23,429 nt of DNA from Phycisphaerales bacterium UBA1161 (GTDB lineage: Bacteria > Planctomycetota > Phycisphaerae > Tepidisphaerales > Tepidisphaeraceae), in the NCBI GenBank assembly GCA_002311745.1, contig DBZL01000025.1, positions 2,232 to 25,660 on the forward strand. Reading direction: 5' to 3'. The notes beneath the pieces are model-generated. The model worked only from the letters and a program-made list of their open reading frames with translations, ran no database searches and was not told where the DNA came from. The first letter of the stretch is position 1. Every line of letters begins with the position of its first letter. Of the stretch, positions 7,664-14,681 are shown piece by piece. Position numbers and translations under genes: made by a program.

Positions 7664-8322
7664 GCGGCCCTTCGCAAGTTTGATGCAATGCCGGCAAGCC
7701 TGCGCCCCATGGTGATCAGGCAACCGGCGCAAATAATCCCCAGGCACCAAGCTGCCAGTTTCCAATCATGTGCTTGCGCCGGGATAACGGCGCACAAGAC
7801 GCTGAGGACGGTTACCAAAAACATGCGCTGCTGCTTGGCCATTGGGCCGCGAAAATCCGAGCCGGCCCCCGCCGATTTGCCCAGCAGGCGCACGTAAGCC
7901 GTCATCACCGACAGCATGGCGGCGGACCAGCCAAGCGTCGGCTGTCCCCCGGCGGCGAAACCCAGCCCGATGAATGTTGCAGCATCCGAGACCCGATCCG
8001 GCGCATCATTAAACAGCTCGCCCAGTGCTGACGCGGTTCCGGACGCAATCGCGACCATTCCGTCGAGCAGGTTTGCCAGGAGCCGAAGTTGAACCAGCGC
8101 CGCGGCCGCAAGCCACAAAACGCGTCCCGTCCATGGCCCTGCCGAGGCGGTGCGCCACAAGCAACCGCCGGCGAGCACGCAACAGATCATCCCCGCGACC
8201 GATATGCTGTTCGCCGAAACACCGGCGCGTACCAGTAAGCCGGCCAGCCGGTGCATCGTCGCCAATCGTCGAGCGGCAATCGGACGCCGATCGGTAACCT
8301 GATATTGGCCCTCAGCCATCAT
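7660..8322 (-). CDS. CDP-alcohol phosphatidyltransferase family protein with variant active-site motif
   Basis: A 220-residue membrane protein with about six helices. The family motif is DxxDGxxAR-x8-GxxxDxxxD. Here the same spacing reads N84-x2-D87-G88-x2-A91-I92-x8-G101-x3-N105-x3-D109, with an extra D113. Two of the four metal-binding Asp are Asn and the Arg is Ile. I recall a subgroup of this family, found beside CdsA and PlsC, with closely similar wording (NLLDGMVA, then N-x3-D-R-x2-D); if so, the changes are a subfamily trait and not decay. It overlaps cdsA by ATGA and the upstream gene by four bases. The alcohol it uses cannot be told. Confidence 0.8.
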   Translation of the reverse strand: MMAEGQYQVTDRRPIAARRLATMHRLAGLLVRAGVSANSISVAGMICCVLAGGCLWRTASAGPWTGRVLWLAAAALVQLRLLANLLDGMVAIASGTASALGELFNDAPDRVSDAATFIGLGFAAGGQPTLGWSAAMLSVMTAYVRLLGKSAGAGSDFRGPMAKQQRMFLVTVLSVLCAVIPAQAHDWKLAAWCLGIICAGCLITMGRRLAGIASNLRRAA

Positions 8323-8675
8323 CGCCCCATCAGATACATTCCACCGATCAGCAGAAGCATCCCGACGATATTGGAAGGCTTGATCGGCGTTCCGTAAGCG
8401 TAAAGCGCGATCAATGCCGCCCAGATGAATGTGCTGGCGTAAATCGGGTAAAGCGTCGCCAGTGAACCACCACGCTTGAACGCGGCAACGAAAAAGATCA
8501 TGACCGCGATATAGCAGGCGACGCCGCCCACCAGACGAACGTTACACACGTAGGATGCGATCGATCCCGTTGCTCGATCCGCGCCCGATTTGTAAAGGAA
8601 TTGTCCAATGGCCCCGAGCATCGCGGCCAGGGCAAAAAGAATGATCGACGAAAGCGGTGTGTTCACCGCCACCAA
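8319..8675 (-). CDS. Small four-helix membrane protein, EamA/SMR-like
   Basis: A 118-residue protein with four hydrophobic helices. GAIGQFLYKSGA in the first helix and LYPIYASTFIWAALIALYAYGTPIKPSNIVGMLLLIGGMYLMG at the end resemble half-size drug/metabolite transporters (EmrE, ArnE/ArnF). In this setting, coupled by ATGA to a phosphatidyltransferase and then to cdsA and plsC, a lipid-linked role such as moving a lipid intermediate across the membrane seems more likely than drug efflux. That is inference from the operon only. It appears to be the first gene of the operon, with 88 bases separating it from the next gene upstream. Confidence 0.65.
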   Translation of the reverse strand: MVAVNTPLSSIILFALAAMLGAIGQFLYKSGADRATGSIASYVCNVRLVGGVACYIAVMIFFVAAFKRGGSLATLYPIYASTFIWAALIALYAYGTPIKPSNIVGMLLLIGGMYLMGR

Positions 8676-8763
8676 CTATACGCACAATTCACAGATCAGC
8701 CAACTTGCTCCGCCGCCGCCCGGTCTACTGTCTCCTCTCCACTTTCCACTTTCCAAGCCCGGC

Positions 8764-9405
8764 TTAGGCCACGAGCAGCTTGAACGCGTGCGTCCATTGG
8801 TTGTGCAGAAATCCGGGGATGCACCAGAGCATGCAGAGCGGCTCGATGGCGCGGGCGGCCTCGGCTTTGCCCATGTCGGCCGTCTCCCAACCGAATTGAT
8901 CCAGGATGGCGGCGACGGTCTTCTTGGCCGCGTCGTCGTTGCCGCAAATGAACATCGTCGGTTTACCGCCTTTGAACTGCGGGTTGACCATCTGCGCGTT
9001 GCCGACCGAATTGAACGCCTTGACCAGATGCGCGTCCTTGAACTGACGCTGGAGCCGCTCCATGAGTGATTCATCGAGATTGGTGAAGAACTTGAGCACG
9101 CCGTTGGTGGGGGGCGCATCCGCGATGGGATTGCAGGCGTCGATGACGCACTTTCCGGCCAGGTTGGCCGCCCCGGCCGCCCGCAGGGCATCGGCCGCCG
9201 CCGTGCCTTTGACCGCCAGGACCACCACCTCCGCGAACTTGGCCGCATCCGCAAAGCTGGCGATGCGCGCCGCCGCGTTTTTCTTGGCCCAATCCGCCAG
9301 CTTCGCCGCATCGCGCGTCCCCATACTGACCTGATGCCCATGTTTGAGGAACCCGCCGCCCAGCGCCTTGGCCACGTCACCCGAACCGAGCACTCCGATT
9401 TTCAT
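8764..9405 (-). CDS. NADP/F420-dependent oxidoreductase-like protein (NAD(P)-binding Rossmann)
   Basis: A 213-residue soluble enzyme starting with a dinucleotide-binding loop MKIGVLGSGDVAKALGGG (GxGxxA, residues 7-12) and an NADP-type TRD after the second strand. It continues with VVVLAVKG, VIDACNPI and VKAFNSVG, the core pattern of F420H2:NADP oxidoreductase and related short reductases. The C-terminal half is shortened to a helical cap. Whether it uses coenzyme F420 or another partner is not visible, and no F420 biosynthesis gene is in the window. A GGAGG Shine-Dalgarno lies 8 bases before the ATG, directly after a structured leader (9419-9496), which could control its translation. Confidence 0.75.
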   Translation of the reverse strand: MKIGVLGSGDVAKALGGGFLKHGHQVSMGTRDAAKLADWAKKNAAARIASFADAAKFAEVVVLAVKGTAAADALRAAGAANLAGKCVIDACNPIADAPPTNGVLKFFTNLDESLMERLQRQFKDAHLVKAFNSVGNAQMVNPQFKGGKPTMFICGNDDAAKKTVAAILDQFGWETADMGKAEAARAIEPLCMLWCIPGFLHNQWTHAFKLLVA

Positions 9406-9418
9406 GGTTGTGCCTCCG

Positions 9419-9496
9419 TTGAGTAGACCATAGGCGCGTTGCCGCTACCGCGGCAACAGAGCAGCCCCCGGCGCGCCCGGGACTGCGGTCTACTTT
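9419..9496 (-). promoter_or_regulatory. Structured 5' leader (three-way-junction-like) before the reductase gene
   Basis: On the minus strand an 8-bp outer stem AGTAGACC/GGTCTACT (plus-strand 9422-9429 with 9488-9495) encloses two hairpins. One is a perfect 8-bp stem GTTGCCGC/GCGGCAAC with a 4-base loop. The other is a GC-rich hairpin closed by GCAG/CTGC. The outer stem closes 5 bases before the GGAGG of the reductase gene, so folding could affect ribosome access. A related 40-bp copy with only the first hairpin lies at 11902-11941, so it may instead be a dispersed repeat that landed here. I know no named riboswitch that matches. Confidence 0.45.
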
Positions 9497-9771
9497 TTAC
9501 CTGGCACGATCTGCAATCACGCTGCTGCCCGGCGAGGCGATCAATAGTGACCTCATGTCCCGTCCTGAACGGAATAATTTTCTCGACTTTTTTGAGATAG
9601 GCACTGTCGCAAAATCAGAAATGCGAATTTCTGGCCGGGAATTGCGGGCTTTCAACGGCCATGCCTCTGCGTAACCCGCAGGAAAAAGGTGGGAAATCGT
9701 AATCAATTTGGAATTGGACTTAGAACGATACGCGCATCGGCGAAGGGTTCGGATGCCACGGAAAAATTCGA

Positions 9772-9799
9772 TTGACGCCATTTGCAGGCCGGCTAATTT
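9772..9799 (+). promoter_or_regulatory. Predicted sigma70-like promoter
   Basis: TTGACG (9772-9777) and TAATTT (9794-9799) are separated by 16 bases, about 70 bases before the start at 9868. This would give the PEP-CTERM gene its own promoter with a leader of roughly 60 bases. Confidence 0.4.
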
Positions 9800-9867
9800 G
9801 CGTGGCATCAACCTCTCACGTGGGTGGGAGTGGCGATGCAACGGGCACCTTCACTTCAGGAGAGAAA

Positions 9868-10512
9868 ATGGATCGCAATCGGGTGTGGCCATCGGGTGCG
9901 CGGGTTGTGGGCGTTGCGTTGGCGGCTGGACTGGGAATTTTCGGCATGGGGCCCGCGGCGCATGCAGACCTGGTCATGCAGGTTCTGAATTCCACCGCGC
10001 CGTCGGGCGGCACGGGATCATTCGACGTCATATTGAAGGAGGTCAGCGGAGGACCCGACGGGGTTTCCACCGACAATGTCGCTCTGTCGATTCCATCCGG
10101 TACAGGCGTCTCCTTCACCGGCGCGGACGGGAATACCAACGGAATCTCAGAACCTTATATTTACGGCGCGGTACTCAGCTCACCGTTCTCATCTCCGGGA
10201 TTTCCGAACGTCGCGTTCCAGGCGGGGGACAGCACACTCACGACGTTGCCATTTCAGGTCACCATTAACAGCGGGGACGTGTTCGGTCTGGCGCATGTGA
10301 CCTATGCGGTTGCGCCGGGAACGGCGGCCAAGGTGGTCAACGTTTCACTCGGATCGAATTGCTCGCTGGAAGATGTTTCGAGTATCGCGGATTCATTTAC
10401 CAAGACGAACGGGACGATCACCGTCACGGCGGTGCCGGAGCCGGCCAGCGCCGGTCTGCTCGCCGTGGGTGGCGCGGTTTTGCTGCAACGCAGGCGACGG
10501 AGGCTCGCATAA
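9868..10512 (+). CDS. Secreted PEP-CTERM protein with cohesin-like beta domain
   Basis: I choose the start at 9868 because AGGAGAG lies just upstream and a normal signal peptide (basic N-terminus, VVGVALAAGLGIF, cleavage near AAHA) follows; an in-frame ATG at 9772 lacks both. The mature part (residues about 34-185) is Gly/Ser/Thr-rich and beta-stranded. It runs from VMQVLNSTAPSGGTGSFDV to VFGLAHVTYAV, much like cohesin-type domains common in planctomycete surface proteins. Residues 189-214 are VPEPASAG, a hydrophobic helix and QRRRRRLA: the PEP-CTERM signal handled by exosortase. No exosortase gene is in the window. Function beyond surface display is unknown. Confidence 0.8.
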   Translation: MDRNRVWPSGARVVGVALAAGLGIFGMGPAAHADLVMQVLNSTAPSGGTGSFDVILKEVSGGPDGVSTDNVALSIPSGTGVSFTGADGNTNGISEPYIYGAVLSSPFSSPGFPNVAFQAGDSTLTTLPFQVTINSGDVFGLAHVTYAVAPGTAAKVVNVSLGSNCSLEDVSSIADSFTKTNGTITVTAVPEPASAGLLAVGGAVLLQRRRRRLA

Positions 10513-10537
10513 ACGAGACGCAAAGACCGGAGGGCTC

Positions 10538-10612
10538 TGAAATTCCACCGCACCACCGAAGTTCGAGTTGCCCCGTTTTGTTGCCCCAGAGCTGTCCTGT
10601 TTTGTCGTCCCG
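10538..10612 (+). repeat. 3' trailer repeat, copy 1
   Basis: It lies about 25 bases after the stop of the PEP-CTERM gene. It shares AATTCCACCGC and AGAGCTGTCC followed by GTTTTGT and a C-rich end with 11849-11900, which follows the other PEP-CTERM gene in the same orientation. Copy 1 has an internal partial duplication (CCCCGTTTTGTTGCCCC, then CTGTTTTGTCGTCCC). Confidence 0.5.
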
Positions 10613-10661
10613 AAGAACCCTCGGCGCTGAACAAGAGAACATCGTGTCCGAAGGGGAATCC

Positions 10662-10784
10662 ATGGTGGCGCGGCCAAAGTTCACACGGGAGTTCGAGCTA
10701 TCGGCAGTTCAACGGGCCAATCAACAGGGGATTCAGCGTAGTTGGGCTGAGCGAAAGGAGAGGATGGGATGGTCACTCGTATAA
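10662..10784 (+). CDS. Possible small protein or relic of a transposase N-terminus
   Basis: Forty codons from ATG 10662 with AAGGGG 9 bases upstream, ending 16 bases inside the start of the next gene in another frame. The beginning (VARPKFTREFELSAVQ) resembles the helix-turn-helix start of IS3-type OrfA proteins, which often read K-F-(S/T)-x-E-F-K-x-x-A-V. It stops far too early to be functional as such. It may be a decayed insertion remnant or a leader peptide coupled to the beta-helix gene. Weakly supported. Confidence 0.25.
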   Translation: MVARPKFTREFELSAVQRANQQGIQRSWAERKERMGWSLV

Positions 10785-11821
10785 CGATTTTACTGGTAGT
10801 TTTGGGTGCGTCGTTCGCGTCCGCGGCGACGATAACTGTACCGGGCAGTTTCACCACGATTCAAGCTGCAATCTCTGCCGCGTCCGATGGCGATCTCATC
10901 CTTGTCGCGCCTGGTGTGTATACGCAGAACTTGGATTTTGGCGGTAAAATCCTTGCCCTGCGAAGCACGGCGGGACCAGCAAGCACGATTATTCACGTGT
11001 CCGGCGGGGTTGGCGTTTCCCTTGGCGGCGCATCGGAGCTTAATGGCTTTACGATCACGGGCGCCAATTCCGTTTTCGGTGCGGGGGTAGTGGTCAACGG
11101 TGTCGGCACGTTGATCAAGGGGAACATCTTTGACGGCAATACTGAATCCACCGGGGGTTATGGTGCCGCCATCGGCGGCGACGTCGCTTCACCCATCATC
11201 GACGGCAACGTATTCCGCAATAACACCGCCGACGAACAACACCTTTCAGGCGTCGTCTGTTTTATCAACGGCTCGTCGCCGACAATCATCAACAATATCT
11301 TCGAGGATAACACGACCCGGGCAATCAATTTCGTTCTTCCATCTGGTAATAATCCTGTTGTCATCAACAACACATTTGTCAGAAACGAAGTGGCGATCAA
11401 ATACGGGTCGTTCTCGACGACCATATGTCGCAACAATATTCTCGACGGAAATACCACCGGCTTCCTGCTCGATTATCCCGGCTACCAGCCGACTTGGGAG
11501 AACAACGATGTTTACAACAACACGGCAAATTATGCTGGAGGCATGCCGGACCTGACGGGCGTGAGCGGCAATATTTCGGCGGATCCCGAGTTCGTCAGCG
11601 CGTCGGATTTGGAATTGTTGTCGGGGTCGCCGGCGATTGACTCCGGGTCCCCGCTATTGGCACCTGACCACGATATTGCGGGCGACCCCCGTCCAATGGG
11701 CGGCGGTTATGACATGGGAGCATATGAAGTTCCTGAGCCGAATGTTGGGTTATTGCTGCTACCCATGGCCGGCGCGCTGGCCCTGTTGCGACCGGCTAGG
11801 TCGCGATTTAGCGGCTCATAA
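10769..11821 (+). CDS. Secreted right-handed beta-helix protein with PEP-CTERM-like anchor
   Basis: The start at 10769 has AAAGGAGAGG 5-14 bases upstream and opens with a signal peptide (ITILLVVLGASFASA). Residues 22-300 are repeated short beta-rungs of pectate-lyase-like type: VPGSFTTIQAAISAASDGDLILVAPGVY at the start, then several N-N-x-F/I-x-x-N-T turns such as IINNIFEDNTT and VINNTFVRNE. The end AIDSGSP, DIAGDPRPMGGGYDMGAYE is the cap often seen before C-terminal anchors in such proteins. Residues 321-350 are VPEPNVG, a hydrophobic helix and RPARSR, a slightly weak PEP-CTERM signal. It probably binds or cleaves a polysaccharide at the surface; no catalytic residues can be named. Confidence 0.8.
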   Translation: MVTRITILLVVLGASFASAATITVPGSFTTIQAAISAASDGDLILVAPGVYTQNLDFGGKILALRSTAGPASTIIHVSGGVGVSLGGASELNGFTITGANSVFGAGVVVNGVGTLIKGNIFDGNTESTGGYGAAIGGDVASPIIDGNVFRNNTADEQHLSGVVCFINGSSPTIINNIFEDNTTRAINFVLPSGNNPVVINNTFVRNEVAIKYGSFSTTICRNNILDGNTTGFLLDYPGYQPTWENNDVYNNTANYAGGMPDLTGVSGNISADPEFVSASDLELLSGSPAIDSGSPLLAPDHDIAGDPRPMGGGYDMGAYEVPEPNVGLLLLPMAGALALLRPARSRFSGS

Positions 11822-11848
11822 ACGGCGGCTGATAAACGCGACGGCACA

Positions 11849-11900
11849 GAATTTCCACCGCGCCTCCAAAATTCAGAGCTGTCCGTTTTGTTCTCCCCCC
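11849..11900 (+). repeat. 3' trailer repeat, copy 2
   Basis: It begins about 28 bases after the stop of the beta-helix gene and matches 10538-10612 (AATTTCCACCGC, then CAGAGCTGTCCGTTTTGT and a C-run). The second copy of the 40-bp hairpin repeat follows directly, so two repeat families adjoin here. Confidence 0.5.
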
Positions 11901-11901
11901 A

Positions 11902-11941
11902 TTGAGTAAACGATAGGCGCGTTGCCGCCGCCGCGGCAACA
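11902..11941 (-). repeat. 40-bp hairpin repeat, second copy
   Basis: It matches 9419-9458 at 36 of 40 positions by my count. The hairpin GTTGCCGC/GCGGCAAC is kept exactly and only its loop differs. This copy lies between the 3' ends of two convergent genes and lacks the outer closing stem seen in the other copy. Confidence 0.55.
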
Positions 11942-12011
11942 TGCAGCAGCGTGGCCACAATCGCCCGCATCCCCGGTTCTCGCGCGGCACAAAGATTGTC
12001 CGGCAGTTTAT

Positions 12012-12563
12012 TCAGCGGTGCCGGGGTAGTTCGTACGGTTGATGTGCCGACTCCACGATGAATTCGCGCGGGCCGGAAATTTTCAGGGTGGCCCACAGCT
12101 CATAACGTCCCGGCGGCAGCGAACGGGGGAGCAAGAGTTCCGCGCCGCCTTGGGGTGACTGCTGGCTCCATTGGCCGACGACCGGGGCAAATTCCACGTA
12201 ATCGAATCCACCGAGAATTTCCTGCCGCCGGGCGGTGGTCGCGCCGGGTCCGGCCTGCACAAACGGCCCGCAATGCACCAGCAGGGCTTTGGGCCAATAG
12301 GTGATCAAAATCGTGTCATCCGTCAGATTCCGCACGAAGATGCTCGCCACGGGAAAACCGTCCGGCCCCGGCTTCACATCCAGAATGTCCAGCTCCACAT
12401 CCTGTTTGCGGGCGTATCGAAACGTCGGCAAAGAAGGCGCCGCACCCGCGTCGGCGGCGATGCCTTTTTGCGCTGGCGCCGTCGGCGTATGCGCGCAGCC
12501 GGCGAGAAGTCCGCTCAGGATTACCAGTTGAAGAAAAATGGAATTAATTCCAGCTGGGCGCAT
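12012..12563 (-). CDS. Putative lipoprotein of unknown function
   Basis: A 183-residue protein with a lipoprotein signal: hydrophobic stretch then LAGC, with the lipid-modified Cys at residue 23. A Pro/Ala-rich linker (TPTAPAQKG) follows. The mature domain (about residues 45-180) is beta-rich: ELDILDVKPGPDGFPVASIFVRNLTDD, then GGFDYVEFAPVVGQW, and LPPGRYELWATLKI near the end. This pattern suits a small Ig-like or carbohydrate-binding-like sandwich. I cannot name a family. It is probably anchored in a membrane facing the periplasm. A perfect TATAAT lies about 35 bases upstream, so it likely has its own promoter. Confidence 0.65.
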   Translation of the reverse strand: MRPAGINSIFLQLVILSGLLAGCAHTPTAPAQKGIAADAGAAPSLPTFRYARKQDVELDILDVKPGPDGFPVASIFVRNLTDDTILITYWPKALLVHCGPFVQAGPGATTARRQEILGGFDYVEFAPVVGQWSQQSPQGGAELLLPRSLPPGRYELWATLKISGPREFIVESAHQPYELPRHR

Positions 12564-12596
12564 GGCGGTGCGAGCCTTGGCAATACGGATGGAATG

Positions 12597-12602
12597 ATTA
12601 TA
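12597..12602 (-). promoter_or_regulatory. Predicted -10 box for the lipoprotein gene
   Basis: On the minus strand the sequence reads TATAAT, the exact consensus, 34 bases before the ATG at 12563. The region expected to hold the -35 box (TGTGGT at a 17-base spacing) matches poorly, so the promoter may need an activator or may not be real. Confidence 0.35.
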
Positions 12603-12665
12603 CGACCAGCGTGGATTTCACCACATTGGCGAGGACCGGAAGCGAAACGGGCGCGAAGCGACACG

Positions 12666-12788
12666 GGGACACAGCTAAATAGCTCCTCGTTGAAGCGAAA
12701 GTGCCCCGATTTGGCGAGCAGCGGGATTTTCAAGCGATTTTGAAATCGAGGACTTTCGCTCTTCTGTGGAGCTATTTAGCTACGTCCC
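12666..12788. repeat. 123-bp fold-back element (MITE- or REP-like)
   Basis: The two ends are inverted repeats with exact symmetry: GGGAC, 2 unpaired bases, AGCTAAATAGCTCC, 7 unpaired bases, AGCGAAAGT on the left (12666-12702), mirrored at 12752-12788 with the same spacings. The 49-base centre has a weaker A/T-rich inverted repeat (GATTTTCAA against TTTGAAATC). It carries no coding sequence. The form fits a non-autonomous mobile element or a REP-type repeat moved by another transposase. Confidence 0.65.
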
Positions 12789-12833
12789 GGTTTCACCGCC
12801 CAGGCCAAAGGGGCCATCTGGTGCGTGAGGGAT

Positions 12834-13967
12834 TCACTTTTTCAAGAAGCCTTGGCCTCGCAGTTCCGCCGTCAGATGGTGTAGCGTCGGATTTTTGTCC
12901 TTCAGCTTCCGTGCGTGCTGTTCGGCCAAGCTGGATTGATCGGTACTAGAAAGCGCCTCGCGAAGATCGGCCAGCAGCAGGGCAATCTGGTGGTAGGTTT
13001 CGAGGCTTCGCTCCTCTACGAGTTCCTCAGTTTCGCGGAGGGTTCGCGTGGGATCGGCTGCCATCTCCGCGAGCTTCTTGGCCCGCCGACGAGCGGCCGC
13101 TTCGGCGTGCTTGCGGTTTTGTTCGTGCTGGATTGCTTCGGCCGCCGTCCTTATCTCGGCGATGGTTCGGTCCAAGCGGATCGTCGGCCAGGACGGCGTG
13201 GTCTGGCTCTTCTGGTACTCTGCGAGGATCTCGCTTCGCACTGCCGCGCGAGGATCTGCCATCAATTGATGGAGCCACTCGATTTTTGTCGCCTCCGGCT
13301 GGTGCTGTAGCCACGTTGCGTAATGCCTATCGGAATCCGTGCGTTTTGGCGGCGGCGGGCTGTTCCGGGCCGCCGCGGCAATCAACGCCTCGCTAAGGCC
13401 GTACAACTTCGTCAATGCGCGCTGCGCATCCGTGAGCTTGTTCAGGCCGGCAGGGACGGGAGCGTCCTTCTCTTTATCGGGATCGTGATTACGGTCGGAC
13501 GCGACGGCCAGGTGAGCCAGGTAGAGCGGACGCAAATCGCCGTCCAGGATTTCGGCTCGCAGCGGCAACAGGCGATCAAGGAAACCGTCCAATTCCCACA
13601 AATCGTCCAGCTCGCCCGGTTCGAGATAGGGTTCGAGGCATAGAATACCCCCTCCGCCTTGTTTGTCCTTCAAGAAATGCAGCGAGTCTTGCTCGAGGTA
13701 TGGCTCTGCCGCGGCAGGGTCCGGCAGGCCGTTTGGAAGTCGGATCATCAGTTTGCGAACCCCGAAATCCGCATAGTGGAAATGGAAATCGTAACCACGC
13801 CGCAGCATCTCGAGGGCGTCTCCATGGAAGTCGCCAAAGTGATATTCGTTTTCGAACGAAAGGGGAGTGATTTCGGCGCGCGATGACTGCTGCCGCATGA
13901 ATTTGAGATTCTTTTCGCTCACGGGAGCGTCGATCGCTCGGAAGGCAACGTATTGGTATTCGCTCAT
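12834..13967 (-). CDS. Conserved protein of unknown function (SSRAEITP family)
   Basis: A 377-residue soluble protein without signal peptide or membrane segment. The N-terminus (MSEYQYVAFRAIDAPVS, then SSRAEITPLSFENEYHFGDFHGD and RKLMIRLP) is a pattern I recall from proteins of unknown function in many bacterial phyla. Residues about 270-325 are strongly helical and basic/alanine-rich (HEQNRKHAEAAARRRAKKLAEMAADP), likely a coiled coil. A long C-terminal helix region (YHQIALLLADLREAL) follows. AGGAAAA lies a few bases before the ATG at 13967. It stands alone; neighbours give no functional clue. Confidence 0.6.
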   Translation of the reverse strand: MSEYQYVAFRAIDAPVSEKNLKFMRQQSSRAEITPLSFENEYHFGDFHGDALEMLRRGYDFHFHYADFGVRKLMIRLPNGLPDPAAAEPYLEQDSLHFLKDKQGGGGILCLEPYLEPGELDDLWELDGFLDRLLPLRAEILDGDLRPLYLAHLAVASDRNHDPDKEKDAPVPAGLNKLTDAQRALTKLYGLSEALIAAAARNSPPPPKRTDSDRHYATWLQHQPEATKIEWLHQLMADPRAAVRSEILAEYQKSQTTPSWPTIRLDRTIAEIRTAAEAIQHEQNRKHAEAAARRRAKKLAEMAADPTRTLRETEELVEERSLETYHQIALLLADLREALSSTDQSSLAEQHARKLKDKNPTLHHLTAELRGQGFLKK

Positions 13968-14098
13968 TCGCGTTTTCCTTTATTTCCACAGGGTCGTGGA
14001 TGGCCGCACCAGCGCCGAAATATTCTACAGGCGCCACTCATGTGTACAATTGCTCCAATGGACGCCGGGGCCGAAGGCCGTCTTCAGGAGAAATCGCC

Positions 14099-14581
14099 AT
14101 GGCCGATGAATCACTGGTATTGTTGCTGACGGAAGTACGAGGCAAGACGCTGAGGCTGCTGGAGGGTGTGGATGCCAGGCAGGCGCACTTTGCGCCGCTG
14201 GGGCTGCAGAACACGATCCTCTGGCACGCGGGGCACGCCCTGGTCGTCGTCGAGCATTTGGCCGTTGCACCGGCAACGGGCGCGGCGCCCAGCTACCCGG
14301 CGGGATGGTTTGACATGTTCAGTTGGGCCAGTCGGCCAGGGACGGTGAAGAGCTGGCCGCCGCTGGCGGAAGTGGTCGCCGCGCTTATCGGGCAGCAGGA
14401 GCGTTTGCTGAGCGCTCTGCGGGGGCTGGGCGAAGATCGGCTTTCGGTTCGTATCGGCGATGGGCCGGAGGGCAGAACAGTTCGCGGCTCAATCCTGCAC
14501 GGCCTGCATGACGAGGCCAATCACCAGGGCGAAATCTGGCTCCTGCGGAAGCTCTACGACCGGCGGAGTTACAGGGAATAG
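14099..14581 (+). CDS. DinB-like four-helix-bundle protein, probable metal-binding thiol-transferase family
   Basis: I start at 14099, where AGGAG (14087-14091) lies 7 bases upstream; an in-frame ATG at 14000 has no such site. The 160 residues fit the DinB/YfiT-like bundle. The second helix carries WHAGHALVVVEHL with His43 and His46, and the last helix region reads HGLHDEANHQGEIWLLRK with His134, His137 and His142. The H-D-E-x-x-H-x-G segment corresponds to the usual metal-binding end of the family, whose members include bacillithiol or mycothiol transferases and many of unknown substrate. Substrate cannot be inferred. It is monocistronic and ends before the hairpin-rich gap at 14682. Confidence 0.7.
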   Translation: MADESLVLLLTEVRGKTLRLLEGVDARQAHFAPLGLQNTILWHAGHALVVVEHLAVAPATGAAPSYPAGWFDMFSWASRPGTVKSWPPLAEVVAALIGQQERLLSALRGLGEDRLSVRIGDGPEGRTVRGSILHGLHDEANHQGEIWLLRKLYDRRSYRE

Positions 14582-14681
14582 GGGCAACCCGGCTCAGCGG
14601 CCAGAGCGGGTCGCAGGTCCGCGTACACTTAAATCTTGCGCCAACTGTAAAGGACGGATTGCAGAAGAAATCAATGCGAAT

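Noticed and set aside
7664..7765. N-terminal extension of CdsA
   Set aside because: The 34 extra residues are polar, re-read the upstream gene, and lose the ATGA coupling.
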